A stretch of 64,000 nucleotides of DNA from Sparassis latifolia (lineage: Eukaryota > Basidiomycota > Agaricomycetes > Polyporales > Sparassidaceae), in NCBI GenBank assembly GCA_018466975.1, contig CM031557.1:1922001-1986000 (forward strand). The letters are read 5' to 3'. Made by a program: the position numbers and the translations under genes. Of this stretch, positions 1-12,963 are shown in pieces; position 1 is the stretch's first letter, and every line of letters starts with the position of its first letter. Below the pieces are notes generated by a model. The model was not told the origin of the DNA. It was given only the letters and a program-made list of their open reading frames with translations, and did no database searches.

Positions 1-2035
1 AGGTATGCGCTTGTATTGTGAGGTTGATCACTACTACTCACTCGGCTGTTAGGCCATGGGTCTAGCGCATGAGGGCTCATGCGGTTGGGGCCATATATTT
101 ATACTACACAGTAATTCTAGGAGATTCCAGTATGTTCTCCGACATACCTATGTGCTGACTAATAGATGTTTCCTGATTGGGAAACCACCAGCCCTAACAC
201 TACGCACGCTAGCCTCTGAGTATTTGGGGTGGTGAAAAACACCATTAACCTCACCCACTAGACAAGACATCCTGCTCCCCGTTCATTCTTACTTGCCTTC
301 CGACACTACGGCCGACGCAGACAGTGCCGGACATGGGTGGCTGAGCAGCCACGCCACATCAGCAAAACCGGGAATTTTCTCCAAAGAGATTATAAAGGTG
401 TAATTCCATGTAACTTGCGCAATTTTTTCACCAAGGAATACATTGCATTGTAATCCTGAGTCAGATTGCAGAGTTGCCAACTGGCATAATCAGTTATAAA
501 CTCTGGAAACATTTTACAGGTTATGAAGCTCATATAACTTCCTACAAAATTTATTACGCGCTACATTCAGACTGTCCTAAACAGACCGAAACCGATTCAT
601 TCAGATCGGTTTGATAATTCTCAAAAGTGGGAGTATTCCAAATTAATTATGTCAACATATTATTATTACGATGTACAAAGTGCTCTACATTAGAGCTAGT
701 TGGGCCTACTTACAAGCTCCAAAACCCGCGTGCCGCCGTAACGTCCACTTACCGCAGTAACAACACCCGCGTGCCACCATAACAAACAAGTAGTTAGGCC
801 TACTTACCGCGCCAACACCCGCGTACCGCCGTAACAACCAATGCTAGAAATCAACATACACTACACGTCCGCCCAGAGGCATAAAACAGTAGAAATTGAA
901 ATAGAACGCACTATGCGAGTCGCTCCAACCACGAGAGCCCGATCAAGCACACGCAACAAGGAACCTGGTAGACCTGTGCAATATAGTTAGCTGCGAGTAA
1001 CAACACTCACCTGGCGGGCATCTGGCAGAGGCTGCGAATTTATACGCGAGTGAGGGTGGCGAGAATTGTCAGCGGATGGTAGTCGCGATGCATCGAGATT
1101 AGCCTCAGACTTGCCTCCGAGTTGCCTCGAAACGGCTTCGGATCTTTTCGCTGTGAGGGCCTGGACGAGAGCCTTGCCTCAATGCTCGCATTTGGTGCGG
1201 TATTCGGGGGCCTGAAAACTAAAACGCGACGCAAGAGCCAACTCGGAGCGAGTTCTGCAGAGAGCGCTAGTAGACGCCCAATAGGCGCTCCTTACAACAT
1301 TATATTTAGTGTCTAGAAGTTCTTCCGACTGTGTAACCTGGTGAGCAACGTTTGACTCGGGTTACATTGCTCGACAACTCTTTGCCAACATGTATTTTTG
1401 TTATAACTTGTGTATCAATTTCTATTCTATGTAATCTTCTTTATAGACCTCTACTACCTTTACTTTGATTACAAATTGGTTTAAACATCACTAGTCCTGT
1501 GTAACTTACACAACGCTTGCTACCCCGATGTAACTGGTGTAACCTTACATAAAAATTTCCCGCTTTTGCTGATGCACCCGCAGATACCCGTTAGGTAGGT
1601 ATTTGGCCGGAGCTGCGAAATCTGTAAATACATATGTCCCATGAACGCGACAGCTCCCGAGCAACTCTAAGCTCATAGCCACAGCTTGCTACAGGAGCCA
1701 ATCTTTTTCGTGGACGTAAGTATTGGGAGAGCTAATTTGAACGAGCTTTGGAGGCCAGTGGTCACCTGGTCACTTCCATGTATCAAGTGGCAGTGCCTAG
1801 CGCTGGCAGAATCCTTTCGTACAGATTTACTCGGACTTTGACACTAGACCACGATGAGTGCTGGCGGTTTCAATGTCACACTTCCTGGATCGTCGAACCT
1901 GTGCAAATTCAGAGGATTCCACCGAGCACTTCGGTCTTCAGACAAGTCTGATAGAGAGCTTACTGTTACATCAACTGCAACAACAAGACGCGGGACAGAG
2001 ATATCGTGCACGAGGTAGGGAGACAGCCACGAGAA
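1..2035. other. No supported gene; A+T-leaning flank
   Basis: I see no coding region here. Open frames are short (under about 75 residues), overlap on both strands and match no motif I know. Positions 718-842 hold three imperfect copies of a roughly 17-base unit (acccgcgtgccgccgtaac and variants), a small minisatellite. Positions 1330-1555 are rich in gtgtaac/gttaca words without a clear period. Confidence 0.5.
718..842. repeat. Short imperfect minisatellite
   Basis: Three spaced copies of a cccgcgtgccgccgtaaca-like word are visible, near 726, 767 and 823, with the related spacer cacttaccgcagtaac / cttaccgcgccaac between them. It lies in non-coding sequence and I attach no function to it. 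Confidence 0.55.
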
Positions 2036-3559
2036 TTATCCTGGAGAAATGTTGTTTACCACGATATGTCTGAGACGAACATGAGTCAGTAAAGGGACGA
2101 GAGATAATCGCAGTTGAGCGTTACCAGTCCCTCGCTTCCGCCACCGGACGTCCTCCATGAGCGCCATCACATGCCTGTCCAGCATATCGACATAGGGTTT
2201 GAGCGAAGTCTTCTCCCAATCTGTGCCCGGCGCCTCAGCCACCAGCCACGGGATGGCGATAGTAATACATACCCGCGTGATGCTCCGCCCCCTCGCTGAC
2301 TTCGCTCGGCGCGAGCTCGTCGAGCTCCCGCAAAAGTTGGCCGACAGTGGGAACCCGTTCCGGCCGAAAGCTGTCGATGGAATCAGGATCAACGGGGACG
2401 CACACGCGCCCCGTCTTCGGATGGACGCAGAATGGTGCCTTCAGCAAGTGATTTCGGTGCTTTGACACCTCTGCGTCGAGGCGGGGGTACGTGTACTGCA
2501 GAATGATGTCTTCCATTGCCGCCTTGAGCAACTCCTAAAAGAGAGTCAGCTTGGTGCGAATCAAAACCATCAGAAAACTTACGCGCTTGGGGCCCCCTAC
2601 ATCGTAGCGCTTGACTTCCTTCTTCAGATCGTCCCACTTGTTGTCTGAGGATCTCTCCGGCTTGTTCATCCATACTTTTCGCAAATTCTCGACGGCGCGC
2701 TCGTCAGGAATGAGTTTCAGTAACGCCTGCCACGCCTCCTCCGATGCGAAGCAATCTTGGTCGTCAAGGATAAGATCGCTGAAGAGTGGCGCAAGTTGAT
2801 CCAGTGCCGACCTGAACGCCATTCAACCCACACGTCCCCAATTCAAGAAAATTACTCACCGGAGCGATGGGGGCAACGAGCGCGAACCCACGCGCACATT
2901 GACCTTCTTGTGCATGTCTTTTCCTCCCTGGATAACTGTCAGCCAATTGACGAGAGCGCGGCGCTCCTCATCCGTCAGCTCCATCGCCTCCCGGTCAGAT
3001 ATCCACAGGTGGATCCCACGCCGACCCGAGTATACCCACAACAGATGCTTGTACCCATACTGGTCTCGTATCGCGCTATCGAGCACGCGTACTGCGGCAG
3101 CGATGAACACCCAGCAGCGCTTGCAGATGTCCGCACCGGAGCAGCAGGTGCGGATTCCGTCGTAGTCGGTCATGTCGATATCGAACACGAGCTCACGCAG
3201 CACCGGCTTGAAAGCACCTGGGCGCACGGTCTTCTTGTCCCGGGGCTGTAGAGACATGAGAGAGTGTGCACACGCGATGCTGAGCCACGTACCCGCGCGC
3301 TGTATACTGGCCCTATCTCGAACCGCGTCGGGTTCAGCGTGCACACCTGCTTCTTCAAGTCCTCCGCCGTCGTAAAAGAGTTGTAACGTAGATACACGTC
3401 TCCTTGTAGCGTAAACGAGAACTCTCGGTGGGTGAAGAGCCGTGTCGGGGCATGTTCGTGATTCAGCCAGCCGAAAATAGACTTGAACGGGTATAATCTG
3501 CGATAGAATGCCAGCATAATCTCAGGTGAAGGTAGCTCTATGTCATTCGCGATAGCCAT
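2036..3559 (-). CDS. DNA primase small (catalytic) subunit, PRI1/p48
   Basis: Catalytic subunit of the eukaryotic DNA polymerase alpha-primase complex; it makes the RNA primers for replication. Five exons (3559-3293, 3245-2860, 2811-2583, 2534-2273, 2220-2036) join to exactly 443 codons (442 aa), close to the family's usual length; introns are 47-52 nt with GT-AG ends. Visible family landmarks in order are an N-terminal FYRRLYP segment, ELVFDIDMTDYD holding the catalytic aspartates, the CCSGADICKRCW zinc-binding region, YSGRRGIHLWISD, HLLKAPFCVHPKTGRVCVP, and the C-terminal KTSLKPYV block. The ATG at 3559 gives the expected N terminus; the frame is open further upstream, but only into promoter sequence. 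It is divergent from the ABC transporter relic at 3656, leaving only 96 bases between the starts. I see no lesion. Confidence 0.94.
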
Positions 3560-3655
3560 GATAACAACGCGTGAAAAAGTCTGGTGGTAGATGTGAGAGT
3601 GGTGAAATGTGCCGCGCACCTTGTCAGTGCAACGTGATAAAGTGACAGTCGCGCT

Positions 3656-6600
3656 ATGTCACGGTCACGTTATACATGTGCATGGTCACGTGAATTTTGT
3701 TCCAAGCAATTCCACTTTGGTCGGGTTTGGCTGAAGGCGGCCTGTATTGTTCCTTTGGTCCTGACGGCCGTGCCAGAGTACCGGCTCGGGGTTGCTATCC
3801 TCCTTACGACCACCGCAGTTTGCAGCTTCGGTGTGTTCTTGATCTCTGCTCGCGAGGGCAAGATACAGCTTCCAGTAAATGTCCGGGAGCAAGAATCTCT
3901 CCTGAAGGACCCTTTCGATGTCACAACATCAGAAGACGCGCTCGATGGCACACCTGTCGACGAAGACAGCTTTTGGAGACGAGTACGTTGCAGTGCTATT
4001 GTCACTATTTCTCGCTTACTACTTGCAATATTGCAGATGCGTCTCTGGAAGCTTGCTATAGTTCTGCTTCTTGCAGGTGTTCTAATTTCTGACTGTGTCT
4101 CTCTGGGATGGGCAGTCATTGAAGAATATCAAGCCGATCTGACTGTCTGCTCTCTCCGTGTTTTATTCGCGTTTTATGTGTTTCTTGTCTCGGCTCGCGC
4201 ACTCAACCAGCAGTACAGTCTTCACTCTTCATCTGTCATACATTTATTCGTCCTAATGTTTGTAGCGACTGCCTTACTGTGCACGACAGCCATACTGCCG
4301 TCGTCTCAGTCTATTGGCGCGGCAGCGTTCGGGGATGTCTCTGTACCTCTTGCTCTTTGGTATAATGCTCTGGTGTTGTATACCTCGGCCTTCTTGATAG
4401 TGGTCAACATACCCTGTGGACCTCCTCTCCGCTGTCCCTCGGAGAGGATATACTCGGACAAAACTCTCATGTTGGTCAACACCAGGAAGAGGCCAATGTT
4501 TGCGGTGTAACGGGTAGGCCTTCAAGCGAAGGTGAATAAAAGCTTGACTCTGATTGACTATAGGTGCATCTGTGTGGGATATCTTGTGCTTTTCCTACTG
4601 CGCCAAAGTCGTGATGCTCGGTAGTAGCGCTGAAAGCATAGAGATTGCTGACCTTCCCATTATCCCCGCCGACATCCGCACAGCGAACATATACGCAGGC
4701 ATGCGTGCCGCAATGCGTCGCTGGAAACTCCGCATTCGGGACTGGTGTCCTAAGCTTGATTCTGGCTGGGAACTGACGTATCGACTGGTGCGGGTAAACG
4801 CGCACTCACTTATTCTTATCTTTATTCTCGCTTCCATTTCTGCGGCCATATTCTATCTTTCGGCATTCTTCCTGCGAAGGATTATTTCATATCTGGAGAA
4901 GGACCCCTGGAGGACAGACAAAGGATGGGCATGGGTGTACTGTGCAGGTCTCTTCTTCAGTAACGTGTTTGTGCAACTGCGTAAGCCAGCTTAATGATAG
5001 ACCTTGCTTTCGGTGATTCACAGGTCCTGTGTGATAGTCACCGGCCAACTGCTCTCGGTCTCGTGGGTGAACCTCCAAGTACCGCTACGGGTGCAGCTGA
5101 ACACGATCTTCTTCGCGAAGACCCTCGTTCGCAAGGATGCTGTATCAACTATCGTCGCCGCCCCAGCAGTCAGGAATGGTGCAGAAGGAGAGGGTGCCGG
5201 TGGTGGTGGTGGGGAAGCGAAGAAGGAAGGTAGCTAGGACGAGTTCTTGAGCAAGGCGCACGTCATGACACTCATGACAACTGATGTGGATCGCGTTGCC
5301 TCCTTCACTTGGCAGCTCTTTACTCTTATTGACTCTCATGTCGAGATCACAATTGGGACAATTTTTCTGTATAAGCTTTTGGGTAGGGAGCTTTTAGTCA
5401 CATCTTATTGACCACACTCACCTACGTTTCATATCGTAAGTGTTTCTTGTTTCTTCGGTCTGGCCATAACATGTCCTGTTTTTGCCTTTGAACCACTTCG
5501 CTGGGAAGATAGTCGTGGGTGCCCAAGAGAAGCTCATGAAGGCCCGAGGTGAACGAGTCAGCTTGCTGAACGAAGTTTGTCTCCTTCGTCTAATTGTCGA
5601 TCCCGGATATGCTCAAGGTCGGAATTTTTTCCCTTTATGTCGAATTTTCCCTGAATTTAATCAAATTTCCAGTTTATGGCATGGGAACGTAGCTTCGAAG
5701 CAAGAGTGCTGAAGGTTCGTGAAAGGGAACTGAAAGGAACTGAAGTACCAGTAACTCAACTACTACATCGAGGTCTGTGACTGTCTCTTTTGCCACTGCC
5801 ATTGCTGGGGTCACAGTGGTGCGAGCCTTCGGAGCCTCATCGAAGTTCTTGGGAGACATGCTGCGTGCTGTGTTAACACAGTTTGTCGCCAATATTCCAA
5901 GGAAATTCACTGTTCGTTATCTTTATCTCTCCCAGAATTCCACCCCGTTCTACTACTGGACGTGGGCAGGTGAGCCCGGAGCTAATTCTCTCAGTATTGC
6001 TTTTCATTCAGTGTGCATAGTGACTCGATGGTTGTCTGCCTGCTTCAACCTACTTTCAAGCGCTGTAGTGGGCATTACTGGACTCATTGCTATCCTGGCG
6101 CCCAGTATTTCCGTTTCCTTGGCGGGATTCACTCTAGCTTTTGCTTCAACCGTAACTAATGGTGTATGTAATACACTTTCTTGTTTGTTGGTGCATACTG
6201 ACGTGTCTGCGATGGTCTAGTTGTTGTTCCTGGTGTGCCGTGCATCTGTCTTAGTTGTTCATAAACTCAAATTTGTCATAGTCTCGGTGGTTCGTTGCTC
6301 TGGAACAGTCTATGGTCCATGTGTTGGTCGCTGGTGACACTGGACCTCGCTCACATACTAGAATGCCAATAGGTTGAAGTTGAACGAATCAAGGAGTTCT
6401 CCGAGATCAAGCGGGAGCCCCCAGAATTCGTGGAACAACGTCCTCCAGCATCGTGGCCAGAGCACGGCGCCATCAAATGCGAGAACCTAGTCATCCGATA
6501 CGCGGTGAGTTAACGCTGCCTCCTAATGTCTCCCGGGGTGTTTCCTGATGCTGTGTACCCAGCCTGAGCTGCCAAATGTGCCGCACAGTCTCAGTTTAGA

Positions 6601-7775
6601 GATCAAACCGAGTGAGAAGGTCGGCGTGCTTGGGCGGACAGGATCGGGAAAGAGCACGCTCGCGCTGTCGTTCGCCGCTTCGTGGAGCCAACAGAAGGGC
6701 GTATCCTTATTGATGACTTGGATATTGCACAGCTGGGCCTCACAGATTTGAGGAGCAAGCTGACCATTATCCCTCGTCAGTGGTCTCGTTGCATCCGCTT
6801 CGTCTGAAATGCTGATCCTCGAGAATCAGAGGATCCTACGATTCTGAGTGGGACACTCCGCTCGATGCTCGATGTGTTCGATGAGTACGAAGATGCTGAG
6901 ATTGTACGTCAACGCCTCACTGAAGAATAATATGCACTACTCACGTAAATCGACCTCAGTACGAAGCTCTCCGATGCGTCCATCTAATCCCCTCGGCCGA
7001 CACCCCGCTGAAGACAGCGGGACGTTGAACGCGAACGTGAACGTCTTCCGGAACCTCGAATCGCCCGTCTCCGAGGGCGGAGAGAATTTCTCTACCGGGT
7101 GAGTGCAATCATGCAATCCATTTGTGACCACTTTAAACAGGCTGGCAGCGAGAAGCAGCTGCTGTGCATGCCACGGGCTATTCTCAAATGCTCGAGGGTA
7201 CTCCTGATGGACGAGGTACGTCCCATTGGCTGTGCGCAACTTTGGACATACACTGACACTTTCATTTCCAGGCTACTGCGAGGTCAGCGGGGATGTCTAT
7301 CAAGGCAACACACGATTGACTGTCAATTGTTCCAGTGTCGACTATGCAACGGACGAGCTCGTTGGCAAGACAATCAGACAGTACGTTGCTTGTTCTTCGC
7401 ATTCACCGCCCTCCCGCATTCACCGATGAATTGATTGTCTACGTATCAGGGAATTTGCCGACAGCACCATCCTCACCATCGCACACCGGTTGCGCACGGT
7501 CATCGACTACGACAAAGTAAGTACTCCCTTTCGTGTTGAGCGCCGAGTCTTCCGTTGACAATTAGCAGATTATGCTTCCAGAGGAAGGTCGAATTGTAGA
7601 GTTTGACAAGCCCGCCGTCCTCCTTGCGGACCCGGACTCCATTGCTCGTTGTGCAAGGCGACGGGGAAGAACGAGTTCGCCGTGCTCAAGGCGGGTGTCC
7701 GGTCATAGAGAATCTGGTACTTTTAGAGAACTTAAGAGGTGTGGTGTGGTGATGCCGCGCCGTGCGCGAATGACG
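3656..7775 (+). pseudogene. ABCC/MRP-type ABC transporter, decayed and internally deleted
   Basis: Remnant of a full-size vacuolar/plasma-membrane ABC exporter (TMD1-NBD1-TMD2-NBD2). The 5' part still reads well: a long hydrophobic N terminus (3656-4507), then 4554-4990 and onward with the linker VQLNTIFFAKTLVRKDA and, near 5260-5390, LMTTDVDRV and PLNHFAGKIVVGAQEKLMKA. Lesions: an in-frame TAG at 5235-5237, a second stop in the KYQ*LNYYIEV segment near 5757, and a junction near 5770 where TMD1 runs straight into TMD2 (IAGVTVVRAFGASSKF). The rest of TMD1, all of NBD1 and the start of TMD2 are therefore missing. NBD2 keeps Walker A (GRTGSGKSTLALSF, about 6630-6672) but shifts frame just after it. 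The C-terminal GRIVEFDKPAVLLADPDS is at about 7590. An inverted partial copy lies at 9631-11180. Confidence 0.86.
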
Positions 7776-8292
7776 GGCTCGATATGCTGAACCTGAGATT
7801 CGCATTGACCATCCGCTAGGCAGGAGTACTTATCTCTGCGCGTGACGCAGACTCCTATTCCATGCTTTGCATATCGTTCTAACACGGATGCCCACTTCAA
7901 GTTGCACTATGTCTTCTCTAGTAGCATTTGTTTGCACAGGTCACCCATTCTTTGAGTGTTACTGTTTCATCTTCTCTTCGTACTGCTGCTCTCTGCCTGT
8001 TACAAAAAAATGAGCGTATGCTCACGTGCAGTTCTAGCACCGACAAGTACCATTATAAATGAACCCCGCGTCCGTGCAATAATATACAATCTCTACTTAC
8101 AAAAAAATAACCACGAAAGCAGTATGAATCCCGAAAGCAGATACTAAACACTGCTTTGTTAGCCAGGTGTTCCATAACAAATGTGTGGTGGTCTGGGCAT
8201 GCAGTAATGTGTAGCATCTGTCCGGGCTACATGCCCACCCACCACATATTTGCGAAGGAACACTTGGAAAACAGAGCAGTGGTTCTTGACAT
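7776..8292. other. No supported gene
   Basis: Intergenic stretch between the ABC transporter relic and the 3' end of the small membrane-protein gene. Short frames only; I see no repeat or motif. Confidence 0.5.
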
Positions 8293-9164
8293 TCAGCCCG
8301 CAGACAGTGATGCATCATCATCCATATATGTGACATGTGCAGTCCCAATTGCAAGCCCGGACAGGGCCTCCAAGACAGCCGGAGCAGCCGCGGTCTCGCC
8401 CACCGCATCACCGAGCGGAGCAGTGCGGGGCAAACACCGGGAGGGCATAGCTATCAGCACGGCGACCTGTGCGCGCTGCACGGGATAGGAGAAGGACACG
8501 CTCGGCCGCTCTTTCGCGTGCGGAGATAAGTACCTGTCCACCCGTTGAGCTGGTGAACGGCGCATGTGGTGATTGGGGACACGTACCAGAGAGGCCGCGA
8601 TGGGAGAATGAAGTTTCCTGTGGCGCTGAAGAGACTCTCGGCGGTGGGTGTCCGGAGAGTGTCCGAGCGGGTAAGTTCGCACGCCTCGACGTCGAGTGAG
8701 ACTGCCAATGGCTGCGAGCGCACGAAAGTACATAGCAACGTTCACCGGTTACCCATGTCATTCGCTGTGTTCAATACAGGATGACTCACATGTAAGGACT
8801 CCCATGGTGAATGTTGATGCCCCACGGCAGAAGTCGGTGGCGCGCCCGTTATCGCGACCTCCCAAAGCTCCGGCTTGGGCCTGTAGGCCTCTGCGCGGCT
8901 GCTCTCCAGCTCCAGTCGCCCACGCAGGCGTCGCTGCGCCTTCCAGCGATACCACGAGGCGCCGCCGATCATTAACGCGCCAAAGGTGCCCAGGAAGACG
9001 ATGATAAAGCTGAACATGACCGTGGTGGTGTTTGTGCGTGTCGAGTCATCACCGCTCGAGGACGTCACTGATGGTGAGGGCGAGGACGGCGAGGACGGTG
9101 ATGGCGGTGAAGAGAAGGAGGGCAATGGGGAGAAGACTGGGCCTGAAGGGTACTGGGTCGCCAT
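8293..9164 (-). CDS. Small single-pass membrane protein (paralogue of 46505-47288)
   Basis: Uncharacterised. Three exons (9164-8790, 8711-8587, 8533-8293) give 246 aa. The N terminus (residues about 5-47) is Ser/Pro/Thr-rich, suggesting an exposed, probably O-glycosylated segment. One strong membrane helix follows (about residues 50-69, IIVFLGTFGALMIGGASW). Next comes a basic stretch (RWKAQRRLRGR) that should lie in the cytosol, a KPELWEVAI motif, and a C-terminal block beginning AQVAVLIAMPS. The paralogue at 46.5 kb shares the helix architecture, ELWE, a phase-0 intron at the same place (WESLH|PLAVS here, WADLF|PLSAS there) and the (L/A)QVAV.IAMP block. The shared intron position supports both models. 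It sits between the two arms of the inverted ABC transporter duplication. No function can be inferred. Confidence 0.66.
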
Positions 9165-9630
9165 CTGCTGGGACTGCTACGCGAGTGCAGTCGCGGTCAG
9201 GAACAGAGGATCATTACATGTCACGTTCCCCTACCCCCATCATGCCATCAACAATCTACCTTTCCGTCATCTTCACAAACCTATCAGAAAGTATTTCTCT
9301 TTCATTCCCGTCTGTTCCAGGATGAGCTGAATGAACATCATGTTCCGCGATTTTGTCCTTATTTTCATTTGTCGTCTTGATCGGTCGCCGCCACTTCGTT
9401 CACCCAGATCTCAGATGACTGCCAAGCTTTATCTCTACAAAATGCTCGGGAAAATGCACTGGCATGCAGTCGTTGCAAGGAATTGAGCACGGAGAGTCAC
9501 AAGCTGTACTCAGGGAACTGGAGGAAGACTGCGGGAATTCGCAGAATGCAGCACGGTGTAATATAGCGCGCAATCTATAATTTGGTTAAAGAGTAAAGCG
9601 CTACATACATATCTAGTTAGATAGTCTACT

Positions 9631-11180
9631 GGATGGCACCCGCCATTTTCTTGAGCACAGCGAACTCGTTCTTCCCTGTCGCATTGCACAACGAGTAAAA
9701 CATCAAGTCCGAGTCCGCGGACTGCGGGCTTGTCAAACTCTACGATCCGCCCTTCCCTAGAAGCATAATCTGCTTATTGTCAACGGAAGACTAGGCGCTC
9801 AACACGAAAGGGAGTACTTACTCTGTCGTAGTCAATGACCATGCGCAACCGGTGTGCGATGGTGAGGATGGTGCTCTCGGCAAATGCGCTGAAAAGTGGA
9901 GACCCAGGTCATAGGTGAAAGCATGTATGCGAAGAGACAAGTATCGTATGTCGAAAGTTGGGCACAGCCAATGCGCCGTACCTCGTCCATCAGGAGTGCC
10001 TTCGAGCATTTGGGAATAGCCCGTACCATGCACAGCAACTGCTTCTCGGTGCCAGTCTGTTTAGAGTGGTCACAGACCAATTGCACTCACCCGGTAGAGA
10101 AGTTCTCTCCGCCCTCGGAGACTCAAGGTTACGGAAGACGTTTGTGTTCACCATCTCACTGTCCTCGGCGGGGGTATCAGTCGAGGGTATTAGATGTGCG
10201 CGTCGGAGAGCTTCGTACTAAGGACAGCGTAAATGAGCATACGTCAGTCATGGAGTCGAGCATGGACGTACGATTTCGGCATCTTCGTCCTCGTTGAACA
10301 CGTCAAGCATTGAACACAAAGTTCCGCTCAGGATCGTGTGGTCCTCTGTTCAGCCGCAAGGGTCCGTCCTTGAACCGACAACTTCGGCCAAGAACACTGA
10401 CGGGGAATGATAGTCAACTTGCTCCTCAGATCGGTCAGGCCAAGCTTCGATATGTCAAAGTCATTGATGAGGATGCGTCCCTCAGTCGGCTTGATGAAGC
10501 GGAAGAATGACAAAGCGAGCGTGCTCTTTTCCGAGCCCGTCCGACCGAGCACCCCGACCTTCACGCCAGCTTTGATCTCGAAGCTAAGGTTATGTAGCAC
10601 GATCGGCAATTCGGGCTGTAAAATGGGTATGAAACAATATGTATATCGTGTAGGAAGGATGGCGGCTTTCACGTGCTGCATAGCGGATGACAAGGTCCTT
10701 GCACTTAATTGCGCCTTGCGCGAGCCAGGATGCTGGAGGGCGTGGTTCGATGAACTCTGGCAGCTCCTGCTTGAGCTCTGAGAACTCCTTAACCCGTTCA
10801 ATCCCGACCTATAATCATATTCTTGAGTTAAACTGCCGGGAATTAGAGCAATGTCAGCATATATTGGACTCAGACACGTTAGACCGTGTACTAGGAATGG
10901 CAACTGAGGAAGGGTCATTCAGTATGCATCAGATTCGAGGGGTTCTGACGCACGTACTTCCAGTGTGACGGTCGACGTAAATGCGAGTGCGAAGCCCACT
11001 AACGATGCATTCATACTCGGCGACAGAACGGAGACGAACCCAGCCGCGCCCACGACAGGGCGCTTGAGATCAACTTGAAATGAATAGACGACCAGCACCT
11101 CACTGACCGCACTCAGCCGTGACCAGAGGGGTTCTGGGCGCACTCACCTCCCCACATCCAGTAGTAAGGGTTGAATTCTG
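9631..11180 (-). pseudogene. Inverted partial copy of the ABCC-type transporter (end of TMD2 + NBD2)
   Basis: This is a truncated second copy, in opposite orientation, of the 3' part of the 3656-7775 transporter. In order on the minus strand it shows the TMD2 end (SMNASLVGFALAFTSTVT, about 11010-10960), the linker with VKEFSELKQELPEFIEP, NBD2 from about 10690 with a Walker A changed to GRTGSEKSTLALSF (Gly to Glu), then FFRFIKPTEGRILIND. Fragments of the signature region foll­ow, and the C terminus KNEFAVLKKMAGAIQ ends at 9631. It lacks a 5' half and its frame is broken after the Q-loop. The last intron (rc of about 9785-9825) is almost base-identical to its counterpart at 7517-7567, so the duplication is recent compared with the age of the family. 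Confidence 0.86.
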
Positions 11181-11747
11181 AGCGAACATCAGTAGATGTT
11201 GTGAAGAGGAAACTAAGACGTACGGTGTGCAGGTGTACATGTCACATCTATGCATAATATACCGAAGACTACTGTAAGCTGAGCACGATGCAAACTCCCC
11301 AGTAGTCATAGGACAGCGGCGCTACAGCGGACGCATGCATAGCGCCGCTGGGAACCATGAGTTTGTTGAATATTGACATCGGCCAAACGGCAGCGACCCC
11401 TCACATGACTTTCACATGATACGAACTGGAGCGGCGAATGCCGCTACCCTACATGAGTACACCACAAATCCAAGTCGACGTCGCTGCAACAGGCAACCTC
11501 AACAGCAGAAAGGGCTTGACTTTAAGTGTTTGAGTGATATTCCGGGGTAGCTTAGAAGTATGTTTCTGAGCTCGTTGCGACTCCAATATCACGTGGAAAT
11601 ATTTCAGTGGCATCTCTGTGTCAAGGTTCCTTCGAGGTGCCGCATGAGCTTGGTTCGACCTCAGCACCTCTATCATTGTGATGTCCCCTCGCAAGCCTCA
11701 AGCAAACTCGGGTGCCTGCTCAGTGCCAGACTGCCTTAAAACTTGCA

Positions 11748-11754
11748 TATAAAA
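11748..11754 (+). promoter_or_regulatory. TATA-like box
   Basis: TATAAAA lies 37 bases before the ATG at 11791, a plausible core-promoter spacing for the weak ORF that follows. Confidence 0.35.
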
Positions 11755-11790
11755 TGCGGCTTGCGGTGCTCAACAACTTGAACTCGAACC

Positions 11791-12003
11791 ATGTTCAACT
11801 CTGCCATCTCATCCCGGTCACTGCATTTGCGAGACAACATGTCGGTCTCCTCAGTGTCCCCACCAGTACTTGAATTTTTCAAAACTAGTCTTTACGGCCC
11901 TGACCTGAAGCAGTCATTCATCGATGCACAGTGGGGGCCACATGGCCAGGATGACTCCAGAGATTGTGTGCAAGTATTTCTCCCACCTCCTGTAGACCAA
12001 TGA
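11791..12003 (+). CDS. Hypothetical small ORF, possibly a first exon
   Basis: A 70-codon frame starts at an ATG placed at a normal distance after a TATA-like box. It reads MFNSAISSRSLHLRDN... and ends ...FLPPPVDQ. I recognise no domain, signal peptide or membrane helix. It could be a first exon, since GTGTGCAAG at about 11967 would serve as a weak donor, or chance. The promoter-like context is the only reason I list it. Confidence 0.25.
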   Translation: MFNSAISSRSLHLRDNMSVSSVSPPVLEFFKTSLYGPDLKQSFIDAQWGPHGQDDSRDCVQVFLPPPVDQ

Positions 12004-12963
12004 TTGTCATGTCAGAATGGTCTGTGGTTGGGCATACAGGGTTGGACAAACTCGGCCACGAAGTGTTTCATATAGTGGTGAATGTTGTATATTGGGTACA
12101 TGTTGCCATCCTCAGCGTATTGTACCACATTGATCACATTGTAGATTGCCACCATGGCCTGCAATCTGAAGTTCCGTATACTTTGCTGCACTCACACTTG
12201 CATTCAGTGAGACTTTCTCAAAAGCCCCATCAGTTGCTGGCATCCATAGTAAGTCATGAGCAACTCAGACCTGCACATGTGTGAAGACTGATAATAAACT
12301 GCCATAGGACTGCTGAAGATGCCGAAGCTCAGTCAAGTTATCTCATTCTAGCATGGAAGTACACACAACGAGATGGGTTTTTTCTTGGCTAGATGTATTT
12401 CCCATCTCTGATATTGACCAGAGCACATATCAGGCCATCTTCCGTGTCGATGCCACACTCATTATTCCACGCCCGCGATCGACGTGGATGTTCTAACATT
12501 TGGAGGCATGGATAGGTACCAAGTAATGCAGCGTTAATTCAGATCTGCAATATAAAACCGATTTCACGCATATTCCATTGTGTAAATATCTATCATGAAC
12601 CAACAGCGGCCGTGGCTGCGGGAGAATATAAGGTCCATCACAAGAAGGATCGTGGGATAAACTTATACAACGTCCAATGAAAAGGTCTTTGAAAGGACCT
12701 GTGAATGTCCATGAAAGCTTATTGAAAATGTCGGTGAGAGCTTGGCCGCGCGCTTTGCCAAAGGCTGCGTCTCGATCTTGATTCGAGCTTCGTGTCGAAT
12801 GACCGTCACTAATTTGGCGTTTCGAAGCTCGCCAGGATCTTTATTATTCACTTTTCAATCCCGGTTCCTCCATCACTTGGAGACACAGGTCCCAAGCTCA
12901 AATCAATATTCTGCTGGTTCCGTGGTGTAGTGAGTGCCCCTACAGCCATTTGCTAATTGATAG

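Larger units (their letters stand above)
11181..12963. other. Mostly unassigned; one weak small ORF
   Basis: No recognisable gene. The only structured piece is the TATA-like element and 70-residue ORF described separately. Between 12000 and 12960 the frames are short and interrupted on both strands. Confidence 0.45.
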
